64,000 nucleotides of DNA from Thermoplasmatales archaeon (GTDB taxonomy: Archaea; Thermoplasmatota; Thermoplasmata; Thermoplasmatales; Thermoplasmataceae): positions 915,966-979,965 of the forward strand of contig CP060531.1 of assembly GCA_016806715.1 (NCBI GenBank), in the 5' to 3' direction. The notes under the pieces were generated by a model. It saw nothing but the letters and a program-made list of their open reading frames with translations, did not search any database and was not told the origin of the DNA. Of this stretch, positions 52,649 to 61,923 are shown piece after piece; position 1 is the first letter of the stretch, and each line of letters opens with the position of its first letter. The position numbers and the translations under genes are program-made.

Positions 52649-53836
52649 TTACTGCCTGTATGTTCCGGACACGACCCATGGAGGTTCAACCTTGTCGAAT
52701 GGCTCCATTCCGTCTATCCTGAAATCTGAAAGTATTTTTTCATCGATTTCGATCCCGATCCCGGGTTTTCCGGAAAGTTTGAAATAACCGTTCTCAAGCT
52801 TGTATCCGGACTTAACGAGGTTCTTCTTCCAGTCCGGCCAGAACGCCTCGAAGCTCTCCTGGATGAGGAAGTTTGGTATTGTATAATCCACGTTCAGTGT
52901 TGCCGCTGTCTGGATCGGTCCGAATGCATTGTGGAATGCCACAGGTATGCCAAACGCCTCGGCTATGGCAGCTATCTTCTTCGCTTCCAGTATACCAAGT
53001 GAATTTGTGATATCCGGCTGTATCACATCGACAAGACCCGTGGAGATGAATCTTGCAAAATCAACCTTGTTTAGAAGCCTCTCTCCAAGCGCGACCGGTA
53101 CCCTGACTGATTTCTTGAATTCCGCTAGCCCGAATTCCTGTTCCGGATGGAGTGGTTCCTCCATGAAGAAGGGATGGAGATCCTCGAGTGCTTTTCCCGC
53201 TTCAATAGCAGCCCTCGTAGAGAATCTTCCGTGGCATTCTATGAGCAGGTCGATCTTGTCCCCGAGAGCATCCCTCATTCCTGATACTATATTGCGTGCG
53301 TTGACCAGTCCTTCGCGTGTAATTGTATCAAAATTGGGGCCAAAGGGATCGAATTTCATGGCAGTGAATCCATGTGAAACCAGGTCCTTCGCCTTCTTTA
53401 TGAAATCGTCCGGCGTAACACAATTGGAATACCATCCATTTGCATATGCCCTTATTGAATTCCTGAACTGTCCACCCAGCAGGTTGTATACCGGCGATCC
53501 AAGCTCCTTGCCTATGAGATCCCAGCTTGCAATTTCAAATGCACTGAGTGCAGAGGTTGCTTCCATTGACTTGGATAGATAAAAAGAGTGTCTGTAAAAT
53601 TCCTTCACGTTTTTCTCAACGTCAAAGAAATTTGCGCCGGAGAATACTCTCTGGACTTCTTTCATGCTCTCCTTAACGGGCAGGGTCATCAACGTTGTCG
53701 GTGCCTCCCCGAACCCAACCTTTCCATCAGAAGAAGTCAGCTTGACAAGTAATATTGTTGAGCTCCATGGTGAGGAAACCTCCCTCCCTTTCTCGCCCAA
53801 CTCGATTATGTCGATATCTTTTATTATAGAATCCAT
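52649..53836 (-). CDS. gnaD: Gluconate/galactonate dehydratase (enolase superfamily)
   Basis: This 395-residue enzyme matches the Sulfolobus gluconate/galactonate dehydratase in length and nearly all along its chain: SFYLSKSMEATSALSAFEIASWDLIGKELG, YANGWYSNCVTPDDFIKKAKD, MKFDPFGPNFD, IECHGRFSTRAAIEAGKAL, EEPLHPEQEFG, ALGERLL, HNAFGPIQ. The Glu/Asp and His residues there are the metal and catalytic groups of the enolase superfamily. It makes 2-keto-3-deoxy sugar acid in the non-phosphorylating Entner-Doudoroff path. A TATA box lies ~25 bases upstream, so the start is probably leaderless. The KaiC-like gene follows it in an operon. Confidence 0.93.
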   Translation of the reverse strand: MDSIIKDIDIIELGEKGREVSSPWSSTILLVKLTSSDGKVGFGEAPTTLMTLPVKESMKEVQRVFSGANFFDVEKNVKEFYRHSFYLSKSMEATSALSAFEIASWDLIGKELGSPVYNLLGGQFRNSIRAYANGWYSNCVTPDDFIKKAKDLVSHGFTAMKFDPFGPNFDTITREGLVNARNIVSGMRDALGDKIDLLIECHGRFSTRAAIEAGKALEDLHPFFMEEPLHPEQEFGLAEFKKSVRVPVALGERLLNKVDFARFISTGLVDVIQPDITNSLGILEAKKIAAIAEAFGIPVAFHNAFGPIQTAATLNVDYTIPNFLIQESFEAFWPDWKKNLVKSGYKLENGYFKLSGKPGIGIEIDEKILSDFRIDGMEPFDKVEPPWVVSGTYRQ

Positions 53837-53979
53837 ACTTCTAAATTCACTATATCATACTTAAATTTATCAGACAGTGCATGAATTTTTGCTTGCATGC
53901 CCCAAGTGGTCATGGCAACAAAAAATTTTAGCGCGCAACAATTGGAAAAAATAATTAGAGTTGTCCATATTTCTACCCT

Positions 53980-56676
53980 ATGTCAATGGAGTCAAAATTC
54001 AGGATCGAAAAAACTTTTGAAGCTGGCGGAAAGACATATCATTATTTCTCACTTCCGGAACTCGATAAGGCGGGCCATGCGGTATCTAAGCTCCCCCTGT
54101 CAATCAGGATAGTGCTTGAGTCCCTTATAAGGAACCTTGACGGGAAATCCGTCAGGGAGGAGGACGTAAAAAACCTGTTGAACTGGGACCCGATGAACCC
54201 TCCCGAAGTTGAGATACCTTTCAAGGTTGCAAGAGTCATAATGCAGGATTTCACCGGAGTACCGGCTATTGTCGATCTTGCTTCCATGAGAGAGAAGGCA
54301 AAGGAACTGGGAAAAAATCCAGAAATAATACAGCCGCAGATACCCGTGGATCTTGTGATTGATCACTCCGTGCAGGTCGATTTTTATGGGGATGATGAAT
54401 CCCTTGCCAGGAACAGGGAGAAGGAGTTTCAGAGGAATTCCGAAAGATACAGGTTTCTCAAGTGGGCCCAGAAATCATTCAAGAACCTGAAGATTGTGCC
54501 TCCTTCCGTCGGGATAGTCCACCAGGTGAATCTTGAATACCTGGCGAGGGTCGTGATGTCGTCCACTTCAGGGTCAAAGATATATGCGTATCCCGACACC
54601 CTTGTGGGAACGGACTCACATACTACCATGATAAATGGACTTGGAGTAGTCGGATGGGGTGTCGGCGGCATAGAAGCCGAGGCAGCTATGCTTGACCAGC
54701 CCGTTACAATCCTTGCGCCAAAGGTCGTTGGAGTCAATGTGCATGGAAAACTCAGGACGGGCATTAATGCAACTGACGCGGTTCTGACACTGACCGAACT
54801 CCTGAGAAAACACAACGTAGTTGGAAAGTTTGTTGAATTCTACGGTGATGGAATCAGCCAGCTCCCGCTTCCAGACAGGGCAACTCTCTCAAACATGTGT
54901 CCTGAGTATGGAGCAACCCTTGCTCTTTTCCCGGTTGATGAAGAAACACTGAATTACCTGAGAATGACCGGCAGGCCGGAGGATCAGGTACAGATGATCA
55001 GGAAGTATCTGCAGGAGCAGGGATTCTTCGGCACGCAGAAGGGGATGCAGTTCAGCGAAATAATCGACCTGGACCTTTCCAGGGTTGAGACCAGCGTATC
55101 TGGACCAAAACTGCCACAACAGCGGTCCAACCTGAGAGACATAGGGAGGAGTTTCATGCAGTTCATGGAACAGGCTTCAGGCACACCCGCAGGTAAAGCA
55201 TCCCAGCATGAGGTTTACCTGAAGAGCGCAAAGATCAGCCTGAAGGGGAAGGAGACAACAATTTCCGATGGGGATGTTGTTATTGCCGCAATCACGAGCT
55301 GCACAAACACAAGCAACCCGAGGGTCATGGTCGGAGCCGGACTCCTGGCAAAGAATGCCGTGGAAAAGGGACTGACTGTCAACCCAAAGGTCAAGACGAG
55401 CCTCGCACCCGGGTCAAGAGTTGTCAGTGAATACCTGGACAGGTCTGGTCTTCAGGCGTATCTGGACGAGCTCGGCTTTTACCTGGTAGGATTCGGATGC
55501 ACCACTTGCATAGGGAACAGCGGCCCTCTTGATCCGGCCATAGAAAGTGCCATCACGGGATCTTCACTGAGCACTGCTGCAGTGCTTTCTGGAAACAGGA
55601 ACTTTGAAGCGCGCATTCACAAGAGCGTCAGGGCAAATTACCTTATGTCGCCGCCCCTGGTCGTGGCACTTGCAATTGCTGGAAAAATAACCATAGACCC
55701 TGAAAAGGAACCTCTTGGAAATGGCAGGGATGGAAAACCGGTTTTCCTGAAGGACATCTGGCCGGACGAATCTGAGATTACGAAGGTTATCCAGGATACA
55801 ATCAAGCCGGGCATGTTCATAGAGAAATACTCCAACCTGGACAGCTATAATGAGGACTGGGTGAAGATAGACGTGCCAGGGTCCATGATATATCCGTGGG
55901 ACGGGAACAGCACCTATATCAGGAATCCTCCATTCTTTGATTCCTTCGTACCCGGGAAGAAAGCTGCCTTTGGTGATATCAGGAATGCTTTGCCGCTGCT
56001 TGTCCTCGGGGACTCTGTTACAACAGATCATATCTCTCCGGCCGGATCAATTTCCAGGGACAGCCCTGCGGGCAAGTACCTCATTGAGCATGGAATAGAT
56101 CCTGCTGATTTCAATTCATTCGGATCAAGGAGAGGAAACCATGAGGTGATGATGAGGGGTACATTCGGAAACAACCGGATAAGAAATCTTATGGTAAACA
56201 GTGAGGGGGGATACACAATGCATGTCCCGTCGTCAACGGATGGTACGGTTTACGACGTGGCAATGAAATATGCAGGTGAGAAAAGGGATTTAATAGTGTT
56301 TGCAGGCAAAGAGTATGGAACCGGCAGCTCAAGAGACTGGGCCGCAAAGGGGACGTACCTGCTTGGCGTCAGGGCAGTCATTGCGAAGAGCTATGAGAGA
56401 ATCCACAGGAGTAACCTGATCGGCATGGGAGTGATTCCACTGGAGTTCCAGGATGGAAAGGGCTTTGAAAACCTCAATGCCGACATTTCCAGGGGATTTG
56501 ACCTGGTATTCCCGCAGCATCTCACTCCCTCGTGCAAGGCATCCCTCTCCTTTACCACAAAAGAAGGGAGGAAAGAGAGGATAGAACTCCTGGCCAGGCT
56601 TGATACGCCAATTGAGGTTGAATATTTCCAGATGGGCGGAATACTTCAGTACGTGATGGACAGGATAATGTCCTGA
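53980..56676 (+). CDS. acnA: Aconitate hydratase
   Basis: The 898-residue enzyme isomerises citrate and isocitrate through a [4Fe-4S] cluster. The cluster Cys residues are in ITSCTNTSNP and GFGCTTCIGNSGPL, and the substrate-binding ends FGSRRGNHEVMMRGTF and GKEYGTGSSRDWAAKGTYLLGVRAVIAKSYERIHRSNL are of AcnA/IRP1 type. Length is standard. A TATA-like aataattag (~53950-53958) lies ~26 bases before the ATG. It is divergent from gnaD. Confidence 0.96.
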   Translation: MSMESKFRIEKTFEAGGKTYHYFSLPELDKAGHAVSKLPLSIRIVLESLIRNLDGKSVREEDVKNLLNWDPMNPPEVEIPFKVARVIMQDFTGVPAIVDLASMREKAKELGKNPEIIQPQIPVDLVIDHSVQVDFYGDDESLARNREKEFQRNSERYRFLKWAQKSFKNLKIVPPSVGIVHQVNLEYLARVVMSSTSGSKIYAYPDTLVGTDSHTTMINGLGVVGWGVGGIEAEAAMLDQPVTILAPKVVGVNVHGKLRTGINATDAVLTLTELLRKHNVVGKFVEFYGDGISQLPLPDRATLSNMCPEYGATLALFPVDEETLNYLRMTGRPEDQVQMIRKYLQEQGFFGTQKGMQFSEIIDLDLSRVETSVSGPKLPQQRSNLRDIGRSFMQFMEQASGTPAGKASQHEVYLKSAKISLKGKETTISDGDVVIAAITSCTNTSNPRVMVGAGLLAKNAVEKGLTVNPKVKTSLAPGSRVVSEYLDRSGLQAYLDELGFYLVGFGCTTCIGNSGPLDPAIESAITGSSLSTAAVLSGNRNFEARIHKSVRANYLMSPPLVVALAIAGKITIDPEKEPLGNGRDGKPVFLKDIWPDESEITKVIQDTIKPGMFIEKYSNLDSYNEDWVKIDVPGSMIYPWDGNSTYIRNPPFFDSFVPGKKAAFGDIRNALPLLVLGDSVTTDHISPAGSISRDSPAGKYLIEHGIDPADFNSFGSRRGNHEVMMRGTFGNNRIRNLMVNSEGGYTMHVPSSTDGTVYDVAMKYAGEKRDLIVFAGKEYGTGSSRDWAAKGTYLLGVRAVIAKSYERIHRSNLIGMGVIPLEFQDGKGFENLNADISRGFDLVFPQHLTPSCKASLSFTTKEGRKERIELLARLDTPIEVEYFQMGGILQYVMDRIMS

Positions 56677-56826
56677 GCATCCTTTTCTTCACCCAGGATA
56701 ATAACCGGCTTATCTGAATAGGGTGACCTTACAACCCGCAAGTCTGTCCGTGCTTTCTATCCCGATATGTTTTATATTTTCCGGTGATGTTCTGGAACGA
56801 ACATTTCATCTCTAAAGACAAGGCTG

Positions 56827-58032
56827 ATGATGGGAAACAAGACGCTCTGGGCAGTGAGCGTTTCCGGGTCCATAAGGTCAATCGGCTTTGGAGCGACCTG
56901 GCCATTCATGGCGATATTCTTCAATCGTGACCTAGGAGTACCCATATTCCTCGTTGGGATAATATTCACGTTTCTGGCCATTTCATCGATACTTTTCAGC
57001 GTAGTTGGCGGATGGCTGGCAGATAAGTTTGGAAGGAGGGCAACGCTGCTGATTGGAGGATTTAACGGGATTGTCATATATTCGCTCATTGCGGTATTCA
57101 TAGCTGCACATGTTTCGATACTGTACATCGCAATGGGCTTCGTACTCTCATCATCGTCCGGGTCATTGATATTCCCATCGTCCACCGCACTGGTATCGGA
57201 CGTCACAACCCAGGAAGACAGGACAATAGCTTACGGAATATACAGGATACTCACGAATATTGGCTGGGCAATTGGGCCAATAATGGGTGCGTACATATAC
57301 AATCTGGGAATGCAGTGGATCTTTGCCATTGTGGCATTATCCACACTGATCCAGTTCATCGTCATACTGTTCTACGTGCATGACAGGCGTATCTACACAA
57401 GGAGGTCGGGAATAAAGGTGAGCGTGATATCCTACGACCGGTATCTCCTGCTTTTCAGTGTAGGGACATTCTTCATAATGATGGTTTCCACACAGTTTTC
57501 TGTCACGCTGCCAACCTTCGCTGCTAACCACGTGGGAATACCCGTTTCAGACATCGGGTACATATTTGCAGTAAACGGGGCAGTGGTAGTTCTCGGGCAG
57601 TATCCCTTGAATGCCCTGTTTTCAAGGGTCTCTGACGTGACCACTATGATTGCAGGATCACTTTTTTACAGTGCAGGATACCTCCTCGTCGGATTTTCCG
57701 GGAACCTGCTCCAGTTGATGCTGGACATGATAGTCATCACCGTTGGTGAAGACCTGGTATCTCCGTCGCTCAACTCAATTGTGTCCAAGATAGCTCCGGA
57801 GGATAAAGTTGCCAGGTATATGGGGTTCAATGGCATGGTTAACTCTGCGGCTAGAGCACTGGGACCGTCAATCGGGACCATTTTCCTCTCCCTGTATCTC
57901 TACAATGGTCCTGAAGTGTGGGGAACAATAGACATATTTGGCATAACATCCATAGCTATACTCCTGGTATTCGGAAGAATGATTGGCCATAGGCCGGCGA
58001 ATGAATCTGCCTCAGATTCCCAGAGTGTATAA
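56827..58032 (+). CDS. MFS transporter (12 helices)
   Basis: This 401-residue protein has 12 membrane helices with the motif A of helix 2-3 (GWLADKFGRRATL) and the helix 5 motif YRILTNIGWAIGPIMGAYI. It opens LWAVSVSGSIRSIGFGATWPFMAIFF, as in sugar or drug antiporters of Thermoplasmatales. Substrate unknown. Its 3' end overlaps the tail of the converging ubiA gene by 21 bases. Confidence 0.87.
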   Translation: MMGNKTLWAVSVSGSIRSIGFGATWPFMAIFFNRDLGVPIFLVGIIFTFLAISSILFSVVGGWLADKFGRRATLLIGGFNGIVIYSLIAVFIAAHVSILYIAMGFVLSSSSGSLIFPSSTALVSDVTTQEDRTIAYGIYRILTNIGWAIGPIMGAYIYNLGMQWIFAIVALSTLIQFIVILFYVHDRRIYTRRSGIKVSVISYDRYLLLFSVGTFFIMMVSTQFSVTLPTFAANHVGIPVSDIGYIFAVNGAVVVLGQYPLNALFSRVSDVTTMIAGSLFYSAGYLLVGFSGNLLQLMLDMIVITVGEDLVSPSLNSIVSKIAPEDKVARYMGFNGMVNSAARALGPSIGTIFLSLYLYNGPEVWGTIDIFGITSIAILLVFGRMIGHRPANESASDSQSV

Positions 58033-58872
58033 GATCACCGCAATGAGGAAGATGAAGCCGATGAAGGAGTTGGCGCCGAGGAATGACCTCCGTATTGTTG
58101 CCGGATCATCGGGGTCGACGATCAGATGTTCAAGCACTATAAGGGCAGCAATTGGGATCATAAGGACCTCAAATATCACGGATCGCAACAGTATGCCCAT
58201 CAAGAGGAAGAGGGCGATTGTCAGGATGTGTACTGCCCAGGATATCCTCAGACCGTTCCCTGTGCCGTATTCAGTCATTACGGTCTTCAGGCCATTGATC
58301 CGGTCAAAGGGTATGTCCGGGATAACATAGATCATGTCAAAACCGGCTATCCACAGCGATGCTGCTGCAAACAACACATAGAGCTCGGGAGTAGATGGAA
58401 ACACAGGTTTTACTGACAGGTATCCGGCAAGGACACCAACCCCGATTACCGATCCCATGTAGATATGCCTCCACTGTGTCACCCTTTTCAGCAATGGATC
58501 GGTGATAAACAGGAAAAGCACCACAGGGGATAAAATGAAGACAAAGCGGTTAAGGAAAAACGAGGATGCCTCAAAAACGAGGGCAGAAAATATGGTTATC
58601 GCCAGGGCCTTCCTGAGTGACATTGTCCCCTTGACCAGCGACCACTGCTTTTTTCTCGGGTTGATCTCGTCATATCTCCTTCCAAGAAGCCTGTTTATGG
58701 ACATTCCTGTAGCCCGTGCAGTCGTAGCGGCAAGAAGGATCAGTATATACTTTACAGGGAGGAAGACGGGCCCGGAGGCAAGCAGCGCGCCGCTTACCAC
58801 GAAGGGAAGATCAAAAATTGTATGTTCAAGCTTTATGAAATCCGTGATTTCCCTTAACCTACTCGATGGCAT
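58012..58872 (-). CDS. ubiA: UbiA-family prenyltransferase
   Basis: This 286-residue membrane enzyme joins a prenyl chain to an aromatic acid in quinone synthesis. The first Asp-rich site reads ARATGMSINRLLGRRYDEINPRK (N-x3-R-x2-D-x-I), and the second GFDMIYVIPDIPFDRINGLKTVMTEYG (D-x-IPD-x3-D). About eight helices surround these. The start overlaps the end of the UbiD gene by 14 bases, so they form an operon. It probably supplies the quinone of the bc complex. Confidence 0.9.
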   Translation of the reverse strand: MPSSRLREITDFIKLEHTIFDLPFVVSGALLASGPVFLPVKYILILLAATTARATGMSINRLLGRRYDEINPRKKQWSLVKGTMSLRKALAITIFSALVFEASSFFLNRFVFILSPVVLFLFITDPLLKRVTQWRHIYMGSVIGVGVLAGYLSVKPVFPSTPELYVLFAAASLWIAGFDMIYVIPDIPFDRINGLKTVMTEYGTGNGLRISWAVHILTIALFLLMGILLRSVIFEVLMIPIAALIVLEHLIVDPDDPATIRRSFLGANSFIGFIFLIAVILYTLGI

Positions 58873-60301
58873 ACTTCTTCATTTTCTCCCTGACTAGAGA
58901 GTCGATATCATCAGACATTTTCAAAACATCCGGCCATCTTCTGCCGTAACCCTCGGATGCATCTTTCCTGGTAGCATCGATGCCCATCTTTGAACCATAA
59001 TTGAAGAGCGGCGATGCGTGATCCAGGCTATCGGTCACTGTACCGGGTATTATGGTTACGTCCCTGTCGGGATCGATTCTCGTCGACAATGCCCAAATAA
59101 CAGACCTCCTGTCATGTACGTCAATATCGCTGTCAACGATTACGACTATCTTGGAGAACATAAGCTGCCCCATGCCCCATATTGCAAACATTACCTTCTT
59201 TGCATGGCCAGGATAACGCTTCTTTATTGAAACTATGACCATGTTATGGAAAACAGCTTCTTCCATGGTATTGATGTCCACGATCTCTGGAACCTGCATC
59301 TGGATCAGCGGCAAGAACATTCTCTCAATGGCCTTTCCTATTATGACGTCTTCCTGCCACAGTTTCCCCACGATGGTTGTGGGATAAACCGGATTCTTTC
59401 TTTCTATTATCTTCTTTATATGAAATACCGGGAATTCCTCCTCCAGCGAATAGTAACCCGTATGATCGCCAAATGGCCCCTCCACCCTTGTCTCAGCAGG
59501 ATCTATGTAACCTTCAAGGACTATCTCGGCATTTCGTGGATATTCCAGATCGACAGTTGTTCCCTTTACCAGATCAAGACGCTTTTTTGATATTATACCC
59601 TGGAAGGAGAATTCGTCAATTCCTTCAGGAAGCGGAGCCACTGCCGAGAACATCGTAAGCGGGTCGGTGCCTATCACCACAGCGACATCCATCTGGGTTC
59701 CGGATTTCTTAGCCCCGGAAAAATGCCCTGCTCCCCCCTTGTGAATGTGCCAGTGCATACCTGTTGTTTCGGAGTCGTATACCTGCATCCTGTACATTCC
59801 AACATTTCGCTGGCCCGTCTCCCTGTCCCTGGTCACAACTACAGGCAAAGTTATGAATGGGGCAGCATCCTCCGGCCATGTCCTGCAGATGGGGTATCTT
59901 CCAAGGTCAACCTTGTCAAGAGCCTCGTGATCAGAACCGAATGACTGGTGCACCTTCGGTTTCGCCCCGCCAAGTTCACGGTACATCTCCATGCCCCTGG
60001 AAATCATGGATTCTGTATCGTCGGGGATCCTGATCAGGTTCCTCAGTCCCTGCCCTATTTCTGTGGGTGTGGATCCAAGTATGGCGTTCATCTTTTCGTT
60101 TGTTGAGAAGATGTTACCAACCGCAGGCACTCCTGAACCCTTCACCTTGTTGAAAAGAATTGTCCTGCCTTTTCCAGTGCGTTGCTCCTCACTGAGAATG
60201 TGCGTGAGTTCAAGATCAGGACTGACCTCCTCGTCAATACTGATCAGGGATTTGTTCTTGATCGAGAACTGAATGAATTGCTGCAGATCTTCAAATGACA
60301 T
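58859..60301 (-). CDS. ubiD: UbiD-family decarboxylase
   Basis: This 480-residue enzyme fits the prenylated-FMN-dependent UbiD decarboxylases: PAVGNIFSTNEKM, GHYMLQ-like VYDSETTGMHWHIHKGGAGHF, EGPFGDHTGYYSLEEEFPVF (Glu-rich catalytic part), and RVDPDRDVTIIPGTVTDSLDHASP-type end. It would decarboxylate an aromatic acid in quinone biosynthesis together with UbiA, whose gene overlaps it by 14 bases. No UbiX is seen in the window. Confidence 0.9.
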   Translation of the reverse strand: MSFEDLQQFIQFSIKNKSLISIDEEVSPDLELTHILSEEQRTGKGRTILFNKVKGSGVPAVGNIFSTNEKMNAILGSTPTEIGQGLRNLIRIPDDTESMISRGMEMYRELGGAKPKVHQSFGSDHEALDKVDLGRYPICRTWPEDAAPFITLPVVVTRDRETGQRNVGMYRMQVYDSETTGMHWHIHKGGAGHFSGAKKSGTQMDVAVVIGTDPLTMFSAVAPLPEGIDEFSFQGIISKKRLDLVKGTTVDLEYPRNAEIVLEGYIDPAETRVEGPFGDHTGYYSLEEEFPVFHIKKIIERKNPVYPTTIVGKLWQEDVIIGKAIERMFLPLIQMQVPEIVDINTMEEAVFHNMVIVSIKKRYPGHAKKVMFAIWGMGQLMFSKIVVIVDSDIDVHDRRSVIWALSTRIDPDRDVTIIPGTVTDSLDHASPLFNYGSKMGIDATRKDASEGYGRRWPDVLKMSDDIDSLVREKMKKYAIE

Positions 60302-60456
60302 GCTATACCTTAATCCAGCAGGGTTTATCGTTTTTGCTGTTTTTAAGTACCGGAGGCAACTCCTGGCTAGGATAGCTTCCTGTGAAGGCTTTCGTTCCCC
60401 AAACTTCCATCATCACCAGGGTTGAAAATTGGTATTTTCCTTTATGCCTTTATTGC

Positions 60457-60945
60457 CTATCGCTCTCCCCTTTTTCTCACAATACTGAAGAGGTCGGACA
60501 GGCTGAGAACACAGAAAACCAGCCCCATGAGAAGCGAAAAGAAGAAGAATATCTCTATGTCCAGGAAGAACTCTATGTTATAATATGGAATGACACCGTT
60601 TGTGAAATCTATGATCATGAGCAATATTCCATCCATTATGGTAAAGACATAGAGCCTGTTGACCTGCCCAAAAATTGGCTGCTTCAGGCTGTCAGCGTGG
60701 AAATTTGGTATCATGGTTATCAGGACTGAATATGATGCAAGCAGCAAGCCAATAAGGCTTCCGTACACAGTGATCAGGGACGGGTTTGCAAAGAAGGCGA
60801 CAAAATTTGAAACATACGTACTGGAATACTGAAACACCCGGATATATTTATTCATCAGCAGGAACGTGACGATGAATGAAATTCCAAGAACTGTCCTGAT
60901 CTTGTAAAGACTCGTTATTCTTCCTTTGAGCTTTATCTGGGCCAT
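60457..60945 (-). CDS. Four-helix membrane protein, family not recognised
   Basis: This 162-residue protein has four hydrophobic segments (VLGISFIVTFLLMNKYI; LITVYGSLIGLLLASYSVLITMI; LYVFTIMDGILLMIIDF; FLDIEIFFFFSLLMGLVFCVLSLSDLF). It begins MAQIKLKGRITSLYKIRT, mildly basic, and ends basic (FSIVRKRGER). The start at 60945 is preferred to 60954 as it follows a TATA-like ctaaatt ~20 bases upstream. Function unknown. Confidence 0.55.
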   Translation of the reverse strand: MAQIKLKGRITSLYKIRTVLGISFIVTFLLMNKYIRVFQYSSTYVSNFVAFFANPSLITVYGSLIGLLLASYSVLITMIPNFHADSLKQPIFGQVNRLYVFTIMDGILLMIIDFTNGVIPYYNIEFFLDIEIFFFFSLLMGLVFCVLSLSDLFSIVRKRGER

Positions 60946-61007
60946 TGTTAGCAATACCTGAATTTAGCTCCGGATATAGGTCTTTGCCTCAGTCCCACAG
61001 TACTGAT

Positions 61008-61334
61008 TCAGGAGATACCAAGAATCCTGGAAAAAACCCTCGGAATGGATATTATTTCATAGAGCAATCCAGCGAGAAGGATCCAAAGGTAAAACCCGGT
61101 GATCCTGAAGACCCACTTGAGCTTGATCTGCCCTGTAGAAGATACAAGCGCGACAAGCACTATGCCGAGCAGAAGCATGGCAACTGAACCAAACTTGTTG
61201 ACATTCTCCTCGTTGTTAAATACGCCGTGAAGCAGGTGAATTCTTGACCCGAGTCCCATGCATTCGTTACAGATTTCCCGGTTATTCTCTACAGAAAGAC
61301 CGGTACCATTGCATTTCTTGCAAATATCATTCAC
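61008..61334 (-). CDS. Zinc-ribbon membrane protein with DnaJ-like Cys motif
   Basis: The N-terminal domain has two CxxCxGxG motifs (CKKCNGTGLSVENNREICNECMGLGS), as in the DnaJ central zinc domain, followed by two helices (GSVAMLLLGIVLVALVSSTG and ITGFYLWILLAGLLYEIISI). From the GTG start at 61334 it is 108 residues; a TATA run (tatatata, ~61364-61371) ~30 bases upstream supports this start. A longer GTG frame from 61436 adds an unlikely N-terminus. It may bind zinc and act as a membrane-associated chaperone partner, but this is inference. Confidence 0.6.
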   Translation of the reverse strand: MNDICKKCNGTGLSVENNREICNECMGLGSRIHLLHGVFNNEENVNKFGSVAMLLLGIVLVALVSSTGQIKLKWVFRITGFYLWILLAGLLYEIISIPRVFSRILGIS

Positions 61335-61529
61335 GTTATACAATACACCATGGGAATTCAGCAGTATATATATTGTCACATAGGAGATGTTCGTTGTATT
61401 TCTGATAAGCCAATTGCTGCTTTGAGTGACAAACACCTGATTTTTACCGCGCTGGACTGAGCCAACGCAATATTGTGTTGTAGCAGCTGAACAGTTTATC
61501 GATAACTATTTAACAAAAGCGAAAATGAA

Positions 61530-61886
61530 GTGGAAGTGCCAGAAAGAGAAATGACAGATGAGAGAATACTCCATGGACTCATCAGCCTTTATATACTTGG
61601 GGAACTCTTGAAGGAACCCTTGCATGGTTATGAGATGGGAAAGAGAATCGCATCTGTCATGGGCAGGCCAATGCCTCAGGGATCCATATATGTGTTGCTT
61701 AAATCGCTGAAGAACAGGAATTTTGTCACCATGGAGCATGTCACAAACGAGAAGGGGCAGGTGCTATGCAGATACCATATAACTGAAGATGGCAGGGAAT
61801 TCCTGAAAATGCACGCTGAACCTTTGAAAAGTGTAAGAGTGATGGTTGATGACCTTATATTAACCGTCGAAGCCATCGATAAATAA
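61530..61886 (+). CDS. PadR-family winged-helix regulator
   Basis: This 118-residue regulator shows the PadR pattern: ILHGLISLYILGELLKEPLHGYEMGKRIASVMGRPMPQGSIYVLLKSLKNRNFVTMEHVTNEKGQVLCRYHITEDGREFLKM. It starts at a GTG (61530), with nearby GTG/ATG alternatives at 61536 and 61551. A TATA-like tatttaac (~61506-61513) lies 20-28 bases upstream. It may control the downstream DUF3834/MFS pair. Confidence 0.85.
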   Translation: MEVPEREMTDERILHGLISLYILGELLKEPLHGYEMGKRIASVMGRPMPQGSIYVLLKSLKNRNFVTMEHVTNEKGQVLCRYHITEDGREFLKMHAEPLKSVRVMVDDLILTVEAIDK

Positions 61887-61923
61887 GACCAAACTACTTA
61901 TAGATAATTAACATACCTATTCC

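Noticed and set aside
60402-60440. A minus-strand GTGATGA (C box-like) near 60416
   Set aside because: No CTGA D' or D box follows at a proper distance, so it is not a C/D guide RNA.
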